From Comamonadaceae bacterium (GTDB lineage Bacteria; Pseudomonadota; Gammaproteobacteria; Burkholderiales; Burkholderiaceae_C): a stretch of DNA of 12,325 bases. Positions 1 through 7,650 of the stretch are shown here, piece by piece; positions within the stretch are counted from its first letter, which is position 1, and each line of letters opens with the position of its first letter. Position numbers and translations under genes: made by a program. The stretch spans positions 1 to 12,325 of the forward strand of contig CANGML010000029.1 of assembly GCA_947454585.1 (NCBI GenBank), read 5' to 3'. The notes below the pieces were generated by a model. The model had not been told where the DNA came from, did no database searches, and worked only from the letters and a program-made list of their open reading frames with translations.

Positions 1-1
1 C

Positions 2-472
2 ACCACCGCGATTCAAGCCAACGACTTGATTGGTCGTAAAACAGGCCGCGATGGTGGCCAAACGGCCAAAGGCATCGCCGCGCAAATTGCCCATACCGAA
101 GCCGAGTTGCACAAGAGCGGCAGCGCCAACGCCAACGCGGTGGCGGCGCGTTTGAAGGCCGCCCGCGAAGCCTTTTTGAGCGTGGTCGACTTTGTGGTGG
201 CCGGTGCCAAAGCCAGCCCCAATGCGGTGTTTGCAGGCAGCGTGCCTTACCTCATGCTCACCGGGAATTTGGTGGCAGGCTGGCAAATGGCACGCGCCTT
301 GTTGGTGGCCGAAGCGGAGCTGGCCAAAGGCCATGACGCGGTGTTCATGCAATCCAAAATCACGACGGCACGTTTCTATGCCGATCACATCTTGGTCAAA
401 GTGCCAGGCCTGCGCGACAGCATCGTCGACGGCGCTGACAGCGTGACCGAGCTAGCCCTCGACGCTTTCTAA
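2..472 (+). CDS. Acyl-CoA dehydrogenase, C-terminal part (DmdC-like), 5' truncated by window edge
   Basis: The reading frame is open from base 2 to the TAA at 470-472, so the gene begins outside the window; the TTG at 26 is only an internal codon. The visible residues begin TTAIQANDLIGRKT, which matches the end of the acyl-CoA dehydrogenase fold just after the YEGT motif that carries the catalytic glutamate; that residue would lie a couple of codons before the window. The remaining ~150 residues are helical and Ala-rich and resemble the extra C-terminal domain (Acyl-CoA_dh_C, PF12806) of the large acyl-CoA dehydrogenases that include 3-methylmercaptopropionyl-CoA dehydrogenase DmdC. The family oxidises acyl-CoA to enoyl-CoA with FAD in the cytoplasm; the substrate cannot be told from this fragment. 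It is followed after 13 bases by a nitronate monooxygenase-like gene on the same strand, probably in one transcript. Confidence 0.85.
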   Translation, partial: TTAIQANDLIGRKTGRDGGQTAKGIAAQIAHTEAELHKSGSANANAVAARLKAAREAFLSVVDFVVAGAKASPNAVFAGSVPYLMLTGNLVAGWQMARALLVAEAELAKGHDAVFMQSKITTARFYADHILVKVPGLRDSIVDGADSVTELALDAF

Positions 473-485
473 AGCGAAGGTTTTT

Positions 486-1439
486 ATGTCGCGTCTACCG
501 CCCGTCTTGCAATCGCTCAAGTTTCCCGTCATCGCTTCACCGCTGTTCATCATCAGCAACCCCCAGCTGTTGATTGCGCAGTGCAAAGCCGGCGTGGTGG
601 GCTCTATGCCCGCTTTGAATGCGCGTCCCGCCGAGCAATTAGAAGAATGGCTGATTGAAATCACAGAGGCGCTAGCTGCCTATAACCGTGACCACCCCGA
701 TCAACCCGCTGCACCGTTTGCTGTGAACCAAATCGTGCACAAGAGCAATGACCGTCTTGAACACGACATGGCCTTGTGCGTGAAATACAAGGTGCCGATC
801 ATCATCACCTCGCTCGGCGCGCGTGAAGACGTGAATGCCGCGGCGCACAGCTATGGCGGCATCGTCATGCACGACATCATCAACAACAAGTTCGCCAAAA
901 AGGCGATCGAAAAAGGCGCCGATGGTTTGATCGCTGTCGCCGCAGGCGCTGGCGGCCATGCGGGGGCGAAGAGTCCATTTGCCTTGATCCAAGAAATTCG
1001 TGAATGGTTCGATGGCCCAGTTGCCCTGAGCGGCTCGATTGCCACGGGCGGTGCTGTTTTGGCGGCCCAAGCGATGGGCGCAGACTTTGCCTACGTTGGT
1101 TCTGCCTTTATCGCCACCGACGAAGCCCGCGCTTCGCAGGCCTACAAGCAAGCGGTGGTCGACAGCAGCTCAGACGATGTGGTGTTGAGCAATTTGTTCA
1201 CAGGCGTGCATGGCAACTACTTAGCGCCTTCTATTCGCAATGCGGGTTTAGATCCCGATAACCTGCCCGAGAGCGATCCCAGCCAAATGAACTTTGGGGG
1301 CGGCGCCCAGAAAGCCTGGAAAGACATCTGGGGCTGCGGCCAAGGCATCGGTGTCATCAAAGAGGTGGTGCCTGCAGCCGCGTTGGTTGCACGCCTCAAG
1401 CGTGAGTATCAAGAAGCGAAGCAACGCCTCGCTTCCTGA
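486..1439 (+). CDS. Nitronate monooxygenase family flavoprotein (2-nitropropane dioxygenase-like)
   Basis: A 317-residue TIM-barrel flavoprotein of the NMO/2-nitropropane dioxygenase family, which oxidises nitronates with FMN and oxygen. Seen: N-terminal FPVIASPLFIIS and ADGLIAVAAGAGGHAG (about residues 145-160), where His158 sits at the place of the conserved active-site histidine; LSGSIATGG (181-189), matching the FMN phosphate-binding turn; then GADFAYVGSAFIAT. Length fits the family (about 310-380). The ATG at 486 is preceded by GAAGG about 5 bases upstream. Family members also include enoyl reductases and proteins of unknown substrate, so the exact reaction is uncertain; the acyl-CoA dehydrogenase gene directly upstream hints at a role in a degradation pathway. 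It converges on the stress protein gene with only 17 bases between the stop codons. Confidence 0.88.
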   Translation: MSRLPPVLQSLKFPVIASPLFIISNPQLLIAQCKAGVVGSMPALNARPAEQLEEWLIEITEALAAYNRDHPDQPAAPFAVNQIVHKSNDRLEHDMALCVKYKVPIIITSLGAREDVNAAAHSYGGIVMHDIINNKFAKKAIEKGADGLIAVAAGAGGHAGAKSPFALIQEIREWFDGPVALSGSIATGGAVLAAQAMGADFAYVGSAFIATDEARASQAYKQAVVDSSSDDVVLSNLFTGVHGNYLAPSIRNAGLDPDNLPESDPSQMNFGGGAQKAWKDIWGCGQGIGVIKEVVPAAALVARLKREYQEAKQRLAS

Positions 1440-1456
1440 TGTGAAGGCGGCTGTGT

Positions 1457-1900
1457 TTAACGCAGCACCAGCACCGGCACATGGGCATGTGTCAGCACCT
1501 GCTGTGTTTCGCTGCCCAACAGCAAGCGCTTGATGCCACGGCGGCCATGCGAGGCCATCACGATCAAGTCTGCTTTGTGTTTTTTAGCCGCAGCAATCAA
1601 AGCCTCAGAGACGATGTCTGACTTGACCACCACCGCCTTGGTGCTCACGCCCTTGGCTTTGGCGACTTTGACGACAGCATCCAATACTTTTTGTGCGCCG
1701 TCAGTCCACGCCTTTTCAATTTTTGTGACTTCTGTGGCGCTCAGGGGCAGTGAACCTTCAAAGTAGCTTTGTGGGTAACGCGGTGTCACTTTCACGGCGA
1801 TCAATTCTGCCCCGCTCAAAGCAGCCAATTCGATCGCGCTGGTGATCGCTTTTTTTGACAATGTTGAACCATCGGTGGCGACCAAAATTCGTTTGTACAT
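1457..1900 (-). CDS. Universal stress protein (UspA family)
   Basis: A 147-residue single-domain universal stress protein, normally a cytoplasmic nucleotide-binding dimer linked to survival under starvation, low oxygen or other stress. Seen: the N-terminal beta strand [11 protein letters not shown] and the C-terminal ATP-binding loop [16 protein letters not shown] (about residues 115-130), where G-x9-G-S is intact and the first glycine of the usual G-x2-G is Ala, a common variant. The ATG is preceded on the minus strand by AAGGAG (1907-1912) with a 6-base spacer. Its upstream region holds an FNR-type box (1957-1970) at class II distance from a TANNNT -10 element (TAAGCT, minus strand at 1930-1935), predicting a start near 1922. 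Anr/FNR-controlled Usp genes are known in other proteobacteria, so low-oxygen induction is a reasonable inference. Confidence 0.93.
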   Translation of the reverse strand: MYKRILVATDGSTLSKKAITSAIELAALSGAELIAVKVTPRYPQSYFEGSLPLSATEVTKIEKAWTDGAQKVLDAVVKVAKAKGVSTKAVVVKSDIVSEALIAAAKKHKADLIVMASHGRRGIKRLLLGSETQQVLTHAHVPVLVLR

Positions 1901-1929
1901 AAACTGCTCCTTGTGTTAGTTGCGTCTTC

Positions 1930-1935
1930 AGCTTA
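1930..1935 (-). promoter_or_regulatory. Predicted -10 element of the universal stress protein gene
   Basis: On the minus strand this reads TAAGCT (TANNNT). It lies 21 bases from the near edge of the FNR box at 1957-1970, which is class II spacing to within one base, and would give a start about 22 bases before the ATG. Inferred from position and sequence only. Confidence 0.4.
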
Positions 1936-1956
1936 ATGCATAAGCGCCAAGAGATG

Positions 1957-1970
1957 TTGATGCATGTCAA
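1957..1970. promoter_or_regulatory. FNR/Anr-type box between usp and ccoI
   Basis: TTGATGCATGTCAA fits TTGAT-N4-ATCAA with one mismatch (G for A at the start of the right half). It lies between two divergent genes. On the minus strand, class II spacing leads to TAAGCT (1930-1935) before usp; on the plus strand it leads to TAGGCT (1992-1997) before ccoI, with a start near 2004-2005. Both -10 candidates are one base off ideal. It differs by one base from the hemN/fnr box at 10430-10443. It overlaps the most upstream in-frame ATG of the ccoI frame (1964), which argues that this ATG is not the start. Confidence 0.75.
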
Positions 1971-2005
1971 GCTACGTTAAGAACAAGCCGTTAGGCTACA
2001 AACTT

Positions 2006-4279
2006 ATGCAATCTGATTCTTCATGGGCCACGCTGCTGGATGACCGCCAAGAGTGGTTGCGTTTTAGCCAACCCCACACTTCATCCCTCATCTCTGCCAG
2101 TGACGACTGTTGGGATTCTCATGTGGTCATTCAGGGCATGCACTGCGCCGCTTGTGCCTTCACCCTTGAGGAAGCTTTGTTGGCCGTTCCCGGTGTGACC
2201 GCGGTCGATGTCAATGCCGCCACACACCGTGCCAAGGTGGTTTGGTCGGCACAGCATGTAAAACCCTCAGGATGGATGGCCGCCATCGTCCAAGCCGGCT
2301 ACGCGGCGTTGCCCGCCGCTGACAGCGCGTTACGACAGGCCAGACACGAAGAAAGCCGACGCGCCTTGTGGCGTTGGCTGGTGGCGGGCTTTTGCATGAT
2401 GCAGGTGATGATGTACGCCTATCCTGCCTACGTGGCAGGTGAGGGGGACATCACCCCTGACATGGTCCATTTGTTGCGCTGGGCCTCGTGGGTGCTCACG
2501 CTGCCCGTGGTTTTTTTCTCATGCGGCCCCTTCTTTGGCAATGCCCTGCGTGATCTGCGAAGTCTAAGTATCAGCATGGACTTGCCTGTCGCCCTGGGCA
2601 TGCTCATCACCTTTTTGCTCAGCTCGGCGGCCACGTTTGAACCCAACGGTGTGTTGGGTGGCGAGGTGTACTACGACTCCTTGACCATGTTTGTTTTCTT
2701 CCTGCTCACCGGACGTTGGCTGGAGTTGCGCTTGCGCGATCGGACCGCAGGCGCATTAGAAGCGCTGATGAATCGCTTACCGGACAGCGTTGAGCGCCAA
2801 AACCCGGAGGGCGATTACGAACGCGTGGCGGTGCGTCGTGTGAGGGGGGGCGATGTGATCCGCATCTCGCCGTCCGAAAGCTTTCCTGCGGACGGGGTGA
2901 TTGTGGAAGGGCAAACCTTGGCGGACGAGGCGTTGTTGACCGGCGAGTCGCGCCCGCAATCGCGTGGTGTGGGCGACCGCGTGGTGGCGGGCAGCCACAA
3001 CCTGAGCGGGATCGTGGTCGTGCGCGTGGCGCAGGTGGGTGAGGGCACACAGTTTTCGCAAATCGTCTCGCTGATGGAAAACGCCTCGTTACAAAAACCA
3101 CGTTTAGCGCAATTGGCAGACCGAATCGCCAAGCCCTTTTTGATGGGGGTGTTGCTGTTGGCAGCGCTGTCGGCCCTCTGGTGGTGGCCGACCAACCCCA
3201 GCCATGCGCTGATGGTGGCGGTGGCCGTGCTGGTGGTGACGTGTCCCTGTGCCTTGTCGCTGGCCACACCGGCCGCCATGTTGGCTGCTGCGGGAAATCT
3301 GGCGCGACGCGGCGTGATGGTGCGCCGCCTCCAAGCCTTAGAGGCTTTGGCTGATGTAGACACCTTGATTTTTGACAAGACCGGCACCTTGACGCAAGAC
3401 GGTCAGCGGGTCACGCAAACCTTGACGGCGGACGGCATCACCCCTGAAACGGCATTGGCGTTGGCAGCAGCACTGGCGCGTCATTCGCTTCATCCTTTGT
3501 CGCGCGCGCTGGTTCAAGCGCACGAGGCCCTGTCTGAGCCTTCACCTGCTGCGGTCACGGATATCCAAGAAATCATCGGCCAAGGTTTGCAGGGGCAGTG
3601 GCAGTCGCAGTCGCAGGGACAAGTCCGCCTGCGCTTGGGATCGGCCGCTTTTTGCACACCTCAAACTAAGGGTATACCCGCAATAGCAAGCCTCTGCCAC
3701 GTACACTTGTGCACCGAAACCGAGTGGTTAGCGAGCTGGCAACTGTCTGAAGATGTGCGTGCTGACGCCGCCCAAACGGTGCAAGCCTTGAAAGATTTAG
3801 GTGTGCGGGTTTGGTTGCTGTCTGGCGATCGTCCCGAGTCTGCGGGGCACGTCGCCCAGCAAGTGGGCATCACCGAGGCTTGGGGGGCTTGCACCCCGCA
3901 CGACAAGCTGGTGCATCTGCAAGCGGCACAAGCCCAAGGCGCGAAAGTGGCGATGGTGGGGGATGGCCTGAACGATGGTCCGGTGCTGGCAGGGGCGCAT
4001 GTGTCGATGGCCTTTGGCAATGCCGTGCCATTGGCGCAGTCCCAATCTGACTTGGTGTTGATGGGCGGCAGTTTGTTGGTGGTGGCGCAAAGCGTCAAGT
4101 TGGCCAGGCATACCCTGCGGGTGGTCAAACAAAACTTGGTCTGGGCTGCGGCTTACAACGCCTTGTGTGTGCCCTTGGCGGTGGTGGGCTGGTTGCCTGC
4201 TTGGCTGGCTGGTTTAGGTATGGCGCTGAGCTCGTTGTTTGTCGTCGTGAATGCTTTACGACTCACCAAAGGAAGTTGA
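2006..4279 (+). CDS. ccoI: Copper-translocating P1B-type ATPase for cbb3 oxidase assembly (CcoI/FixI)
   Basis: An inner-membrane copper pump that moves Cu(I) to the periplasmic side for CuB insertion into CcoN. Numbered from the ATG at 2006 (757 residues): heavy-metal domain GMHCAAC at 44-50; about eight membrane helices, with the CcoI-typical first helix GFCMMQVMMYAYP near 128-140; actuator motif TGES 312-315; copper motif CPC 413-415; phosphorylation loop DKTGT 457-461 (Asp457); nucleotide-domain HP 496-497; hinge GDGLND 652-657. Nothing essential is missing. A Gln/Ser repeat sits at 531-539. The frame is open to an ATG at 1964, but that codon lies inside the FNR box and the extra 14 residues do not look like family sequence; neither start has a good Shine-Dalgarno. 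The stop overlaps the ccoS start (TGATG). The cbb3 genes follow directly. Function is firm; the start is uncertain. Confidence 0.95.
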   Translation: MQSDSSWATLLDDRQEWLRFSQPHTSSLISASDDCWDSHVVIQGMHCAACAFTLEEALLAVPGVTAVDVNAATHRAKVVWSAQHVKPSGWMAAIVQAGYAALPAADSALRQARHEESRRALWRWLVAGFCMMQVMMYAYPAYVAGEGDITPDMVHLLRWASWVLTLPVVFFSCGPFFGNALRDLRSLSISMDLPVALGMLITFLLSSAATFEPNGVLGGEVYYDSLTMFVFFLLTGRWLELRLRDRTAGALEALMNRLPDSVERQNPEGDYERVAVRRVRGGDVIRISPSESFPADGVIVEGQTLADEALLTGESRPQSRGVGDRVVAGSHNLSGIVVVRVAQVGEGTQFSQIVSLMENASLQKPRLAQLADRIAKPFLMGVLLLAALSALWWWPTNPSHALMVAVAVLVVTCPCALSLATPAAMLAAAGNLARRGVMVRRLQALEALADVDTLIFDKTGTLTQDGQRVTQTLTADGITPETALALAAALARHSLHPLSRALVQAHEALSEPSPAAVTDIQEIIGQGLQGQWQSQSQGQVRLRLGSAAFCTPQTKGIPAIASLCHVHLCTETEWLASWQLSEDVRADAAQTVQALKDLGVRVWLLSGDRPESAGHVAQQVGITEAWGACTPHDKLVHLQAAQAQGAKVAMVGDGLNDGPVLAGAHVSMAFGNAVPLAQSQSDLVLMGGSLLVVAQSVKLARHTLRVVKQNLVWAAAYNALCVPLAVVGWLPAWLAGLGMALSSLFVVVNALRLTKGS
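3595..3618 (+). repeat. Short GCAGTN hexamer tandem repeat inside ccoI
   Basis: Four successive hexamers, GCAGTG, GCAGTC, GCAGTC and GCAGGG, encode the Q-W-Q-S-Q-S-Q stretch in the nucleotide-binding domain of CcoI. The repeat keeps the frame, sits in a probable surface loop and looks like slippage-type length variation. No functional meaning is claimed. Confidence 0.6.
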
Positions 4280-4416
4280 TGGATATCTTGTATTTATTGA
4301 TCCCGCTGTCTGTGCTGTTGGTCCTGTTTATCTTGGGGGGGCTCTGGTGGGCCATTCACAAAGGTCAATTTGACAGCGTGGAGCAAGAAGGCGAGCGTAT
4401 TCTTCACGACGATTGA
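4279..4416 (+). CDS. ccoS: cbb3-type oxidase assembly protein CcoS
   Basis: A 45-residue single-pass membrane protein starting MDILYLLIPLSVLL. The helix covers about residues 3-27 and is followed by the family signature IHKGQFDSVEQEGERILHDD at the acidic C-terminus. CcoS is required for insertion of the redox cofactors (hemes and CuB) into cbb3 oxidase in Rhodobacter and is usually encoded next to CcoI, as here. The ATG shares its A with the ccoI stop codon (TGATG), so translation is probably coupled; AAAGGAAG lies just upstream. A longer open frame extends back to 4165 inside ccoI, but the upstream residues are a frame-shifted shadow of ccoI. The stop codon TGA (4414-4416) lies inside the FNR box of the ccoN promoter. 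Confidence 0.95.
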   Translation: MDILYLLIPLSVLLVLFILGGLWWAIHKGQFDSVEQEGERILHDD

Positions 4417-4426
4417 TCTGAATCAA
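4413..4426 (+). promoter_or_regulatory. Perfect FNR/Anr box of the ccoNOQP promoter
   Basis: TTGATCTGAATCAA is an exact TTGAT-N4-ATCAA match. Its centre (4419.5) is 41.5 bases before a predicted start at about 4461, and the -10 candidate GATACT falls exactly at 4449-4454, the standard class II FNR arrangement in which a -35 box is not needed. The site begins in the last sense codon of ccoS and includes its stop codon. Low-oxygen activation of cbb3 operons by FNR/Anr is established in other proteobacteria. Confidence 0.92.
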
Positions 4427-4448
4427 TAAGGCCTTGGGCTGATTTGAG

Positions 4449-4454
4449 GATACT
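4449..4454 (+). promoter_or_regulatory. Predicted -10 element of the ccoNOQP promoter
   Basis: GATACT matches TATAAT at four of six positions and lies exactly where a class II FNR promoter needs it. The predicted transcript would start near 4461 with an 18-base leader containing AAAGGTGA just before the ccoN ATG. Inferred from sequence. Confidence 0.65.
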
Positions 4455-4478
4455 GATTCGAAAAATGAAAGGTGACCG

Positions 4479-5906
<1,428 letters not shown>

Positions 5907-5916
5907 GGAGAAATAA

Positions 5917-6540
5917 ATGTCTGATAACAATGCCAAAGGCTTCTCCCACGCGAGCGTGGAGACCAATAACTTTTTGATGATCGTGCTGATCTTGATTGCC
6001 GTGGCCTTTGGTGGCTTGGTCGAGATCGTGCCCCTGTTCTTCCAAAAGTCCACCACAGAGCCCGTCACTGGCGTCAAGCCCTACACCGCATTGCAGTTGG
6101 CGGGCCGTGATGTGTATATCCGAGAAGGTTGCTACAACTGTCATTCGCAGATGATTCGTCCCTTCCGCGCAGAAACACTGCGTTATGGCCACTACTCGGT
6201 GGCTGGCGAGTCGGTGTACGACCACCCCTTCCAATGGGGCAGCAAGCGCACCGGCCCAGACTTGGCGCGTGTGGGTGGCAAGTACAGCGACGAATGGCAC
6301 CGTGTTCACTTGAACAACCCACGCGATGTGGTGCCTGAGTCCAACATGCCCGAATACCCTTGGTTGGCCAAGAACGGGGTGGATGGGACACAAGTAGCCG
6401 CCAACATGAAGGCATTGCGCAAAGTCGGTGTGCCCTATACGGACGAAGACATTGCCAAAGCAGAAGAAGACGTCAAGGGTAAAACCGAGTTGGACGCGTT
6501 GATTGCTCATCTGCAAGGCTTGGGCCTCGCCCTCAAATAA
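5917..6540 (+). CDS. ccoO: cbb3-type oxidase subunit II, monoheme cytochrome c (CcoO)
   Basis: A 207-residue membrane-anchored cytochrome c that passes electrons from CcoP toward CcoN. Seen: one N-terminal uncleaved helix at about residues 19-42 ([17 protein letters not shown]), then a periplasmic domain with the single heme c motif CYNCH at 72-76 and the axial Met144 in SNMPEYPWL. The stretch [14 protein letters not shown] after the heme motif is typical of the family. Length agrees with known CcoO proteins (about 200-240). GAGGAG at 5905-5910 overlaps the ccoN stop codon and sets the start, so the two genes are translationally linked. The ccoQ gene follows after 11 bases. Confidence 0.98.
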   Translation: MSDNNAKGFSHASVETNNFLMIVLILIAVAFGGLVEIVPLFFQKSTTEPVTGVKPYTALQLAGRDVYIREGCYNCHSQMIRPFRAETLRYGHYSVAGESVYDHPFQWGSKRTGPDLARVGGKYSDEWHRVHLNNPRDVVPESNMPEYPWLAKNGVDGTQVAANMKALRKVGVPYTDEDIAKAEEDVKGKTELDALIAHLQGLGLALK

Positions 6541-6551
6541 GGAGTCAACCC

Positions 6552-6689
6552 ATGGATGTCAATGATCTGCGCGTTGTGACCACGGTGCTCTCATTTGCCG
6601 TGTTCGTGGGCATCATGGTGTGGGCTTTTTCCCGACGTAACAAAGAAGATTTTGAGGCAGCGTCCAAGTTGCCCCTCGATCAAGACTAA
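6552..6689 (+). CDS. ccoQ: cbb3-type oxidase small subunit CcoQ
   Basis: A 45-residue single-helix membrane protein starting MDVNDLRVVTTVLSF, with the helix at about residues 7-26 and a charged cytoplasmic tail (SRRNKEDFEAASKLPLDQD) typical of CcoQ/FixQ. CcoQ stabilises the interaction of CcoP with the CcoNO core and protects the oxidase in air in some species. The ribosome-binding site AAGGAG overlaps the ccoO stop codon (TAAGGAG) and sits 7 bases before the ATG. The frame ends at TAA 6687-6689 and ccoP follows after 31 bases. Identification rests on size, topology and position between ccoO and ccoP, since sequence conservation in this family is low. Confidence 0.95.
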   Translation: MDVNDLRVVTTVLSFAVFVGIMVWAFSRRNKEDFEAASKLPLDQD

Positions 6690-6720
6690 GGCCGAGCGGT
6701 CTTTGTAAAGGAATCGAATC

Positions 6721-7644
6721 ATGAGTGATTTCACAAGTAATTTTTGGTCGATCTTTGTATCTGCCATTTCCATCCTCGGCATCGTCTATTGCGCATTTTT
6801 GTTGTGGTTCTCTGCCAAGGTGAAAGTTTCTTCGCACGGCACAGAAGACGGCACAACCGGCCATGTGTGGGATGAAGACCTGCGCGAAATGAACAACCCT
6901 CTGCCACGTTGGTGGTTGTGGCTGTTCATCATCACCATGGTGTTTGCCGCGGTGTATGGCCTGGCCTACCCAGGTTTGGGCAGCTTTGCCGGCAAATTGG
7001 GCTGGAGCTCTGCGGGGCAATACGAAGCAGAAGTGGCCAAAGCCAACCAAGCGCTTGAGCCCTTGTATGCCGCATTCAATGCGCAAGAACCTGAGCAACT
7101 CTCCAAAGACCCCAAAGCCATGGCGGTGGGTGAGCGTTTGTTCATGAACAACTGCGCGCAATGTCACGGCTCGGACGCACGCGGCTCGAAGGGTTTTCCT
7201 AATTTGACCGACAACGATTGGTTGCATGGTGGTACACCCGACAAGATCAAAGAGACCCTCACCAAAGGTCGTATCGGTCAAATGCCCCCGATGGCTGCTG
7301 CAGTTGGTACGCCTGACGACATCCGTAATGTGTCGCACTATGTGTTGAGCTTGTCAGGCAGCCCACACGACTCGGTGCGTGCTGCTTTGGGTAAATCAAA
7401 GTTTGGCGCGTGTGCGGCTTGCCATGGTGCTGATGGTGCGGGCATGCAAGCCCTAGGATCTGCCAACTTGACGGACAAAATCTGGTTGCACGGTTGGGGC
7501 GAAGAAGCCATCACTGCCATGATCAACAAAGGCAAGGTCAACCAAATGCCAGCGCAAGAAGGCCGTTTGACCACATCACAAATCCATGTCTTGACGGCCT
7601 ATGTGTGGGGGTTGTCGCACAACAAACCTGTTGGCGCTCAGTAA
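6721..7644 (+). CDS. ccoP: cbb3-type oxidase subunit III, diheme cytochrome c (CcoP)
   Basis: A 307-residue membrane-bound diheme cytochrome c that accepts electrons from the cytochrome bc1 complex or soluble cytochromes and passes them to CcoO. Seen: two N-terminal helices at about residues 8-30 and 64-84 joined by the CcoP-specific segment HVWDEDLREMNNPLPRWW, then two cytochrome c domains with heme motifs CAQCH (145-149) and CAACH (231-235); Met188 (GQMPPM) and Met276 (NQMPAQ) are the likely axial ligands. AAAGGAA at 6707-6713 lies 7 bases before the ATG. Length matches the family (about 290-320). The ccoG frame begins only two codons after the stop, in the same reading frame. Confidence 0.98.
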   Translation: MSDFTSNFWSIFVSAISILGIVYCAFLLWFSAKVKVSSHGTEDGTTGHVWDEDLREMNNPLPRWWLWLFIITMVFAAVYGLAYPGLGSFAGKLGWSSAGQYEAEVAKANQALEPLYAAFNAQEPEQLSKDPKAMAVGERLFMNNCAQCHGSDARGSKGFPNLTDNDWLHGGTPDKIKETLTKGRIGQMPPMAAAVGTPDDIRNVSHYVLSLSGSPHDSVRAALGKSKFGACAACHGADGAGMQALGSANLTDKIWLHGWGEEAITAMINKGKVNQMPAQEGRLTTSQIHVLTAYVWGLSHNKPVGAQ

Positions 7645-7650
7645 TTCATT

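Noticed and set aside
1420..1450. Possible hairpin terminator between the nitronate monooxygenase and usp genes
   Set aside because: The CTTC/GAAG stem needs a bulge to extend and overlaps the coding end, and no T-run follows in either direction.
1964..2005. Longer ccoI N-terminus from the ATG at 1964
   Set aside because: The ATG is inside the FNR box and the 14 added residues do not resemble family sequence. Kept only as an alternative start.
2706..3387. Overlapping minus-strand open frames of up to 190 codons within ccoI
   Set aside because: They are antisense to the ATPase core, are low-complexity Arg/Pro/Ala-rich, have no supporting ribosome-binding site, and are explained by GC-rich codon use.
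4427..4434. AAGGCCTT palindrome downstream of ccoS as a terminator or operator
   Set aside because: Eight bases with no loop and no T-run. Its position between the FNR box and the -10 suggests ordinary promoter spacer sequence.
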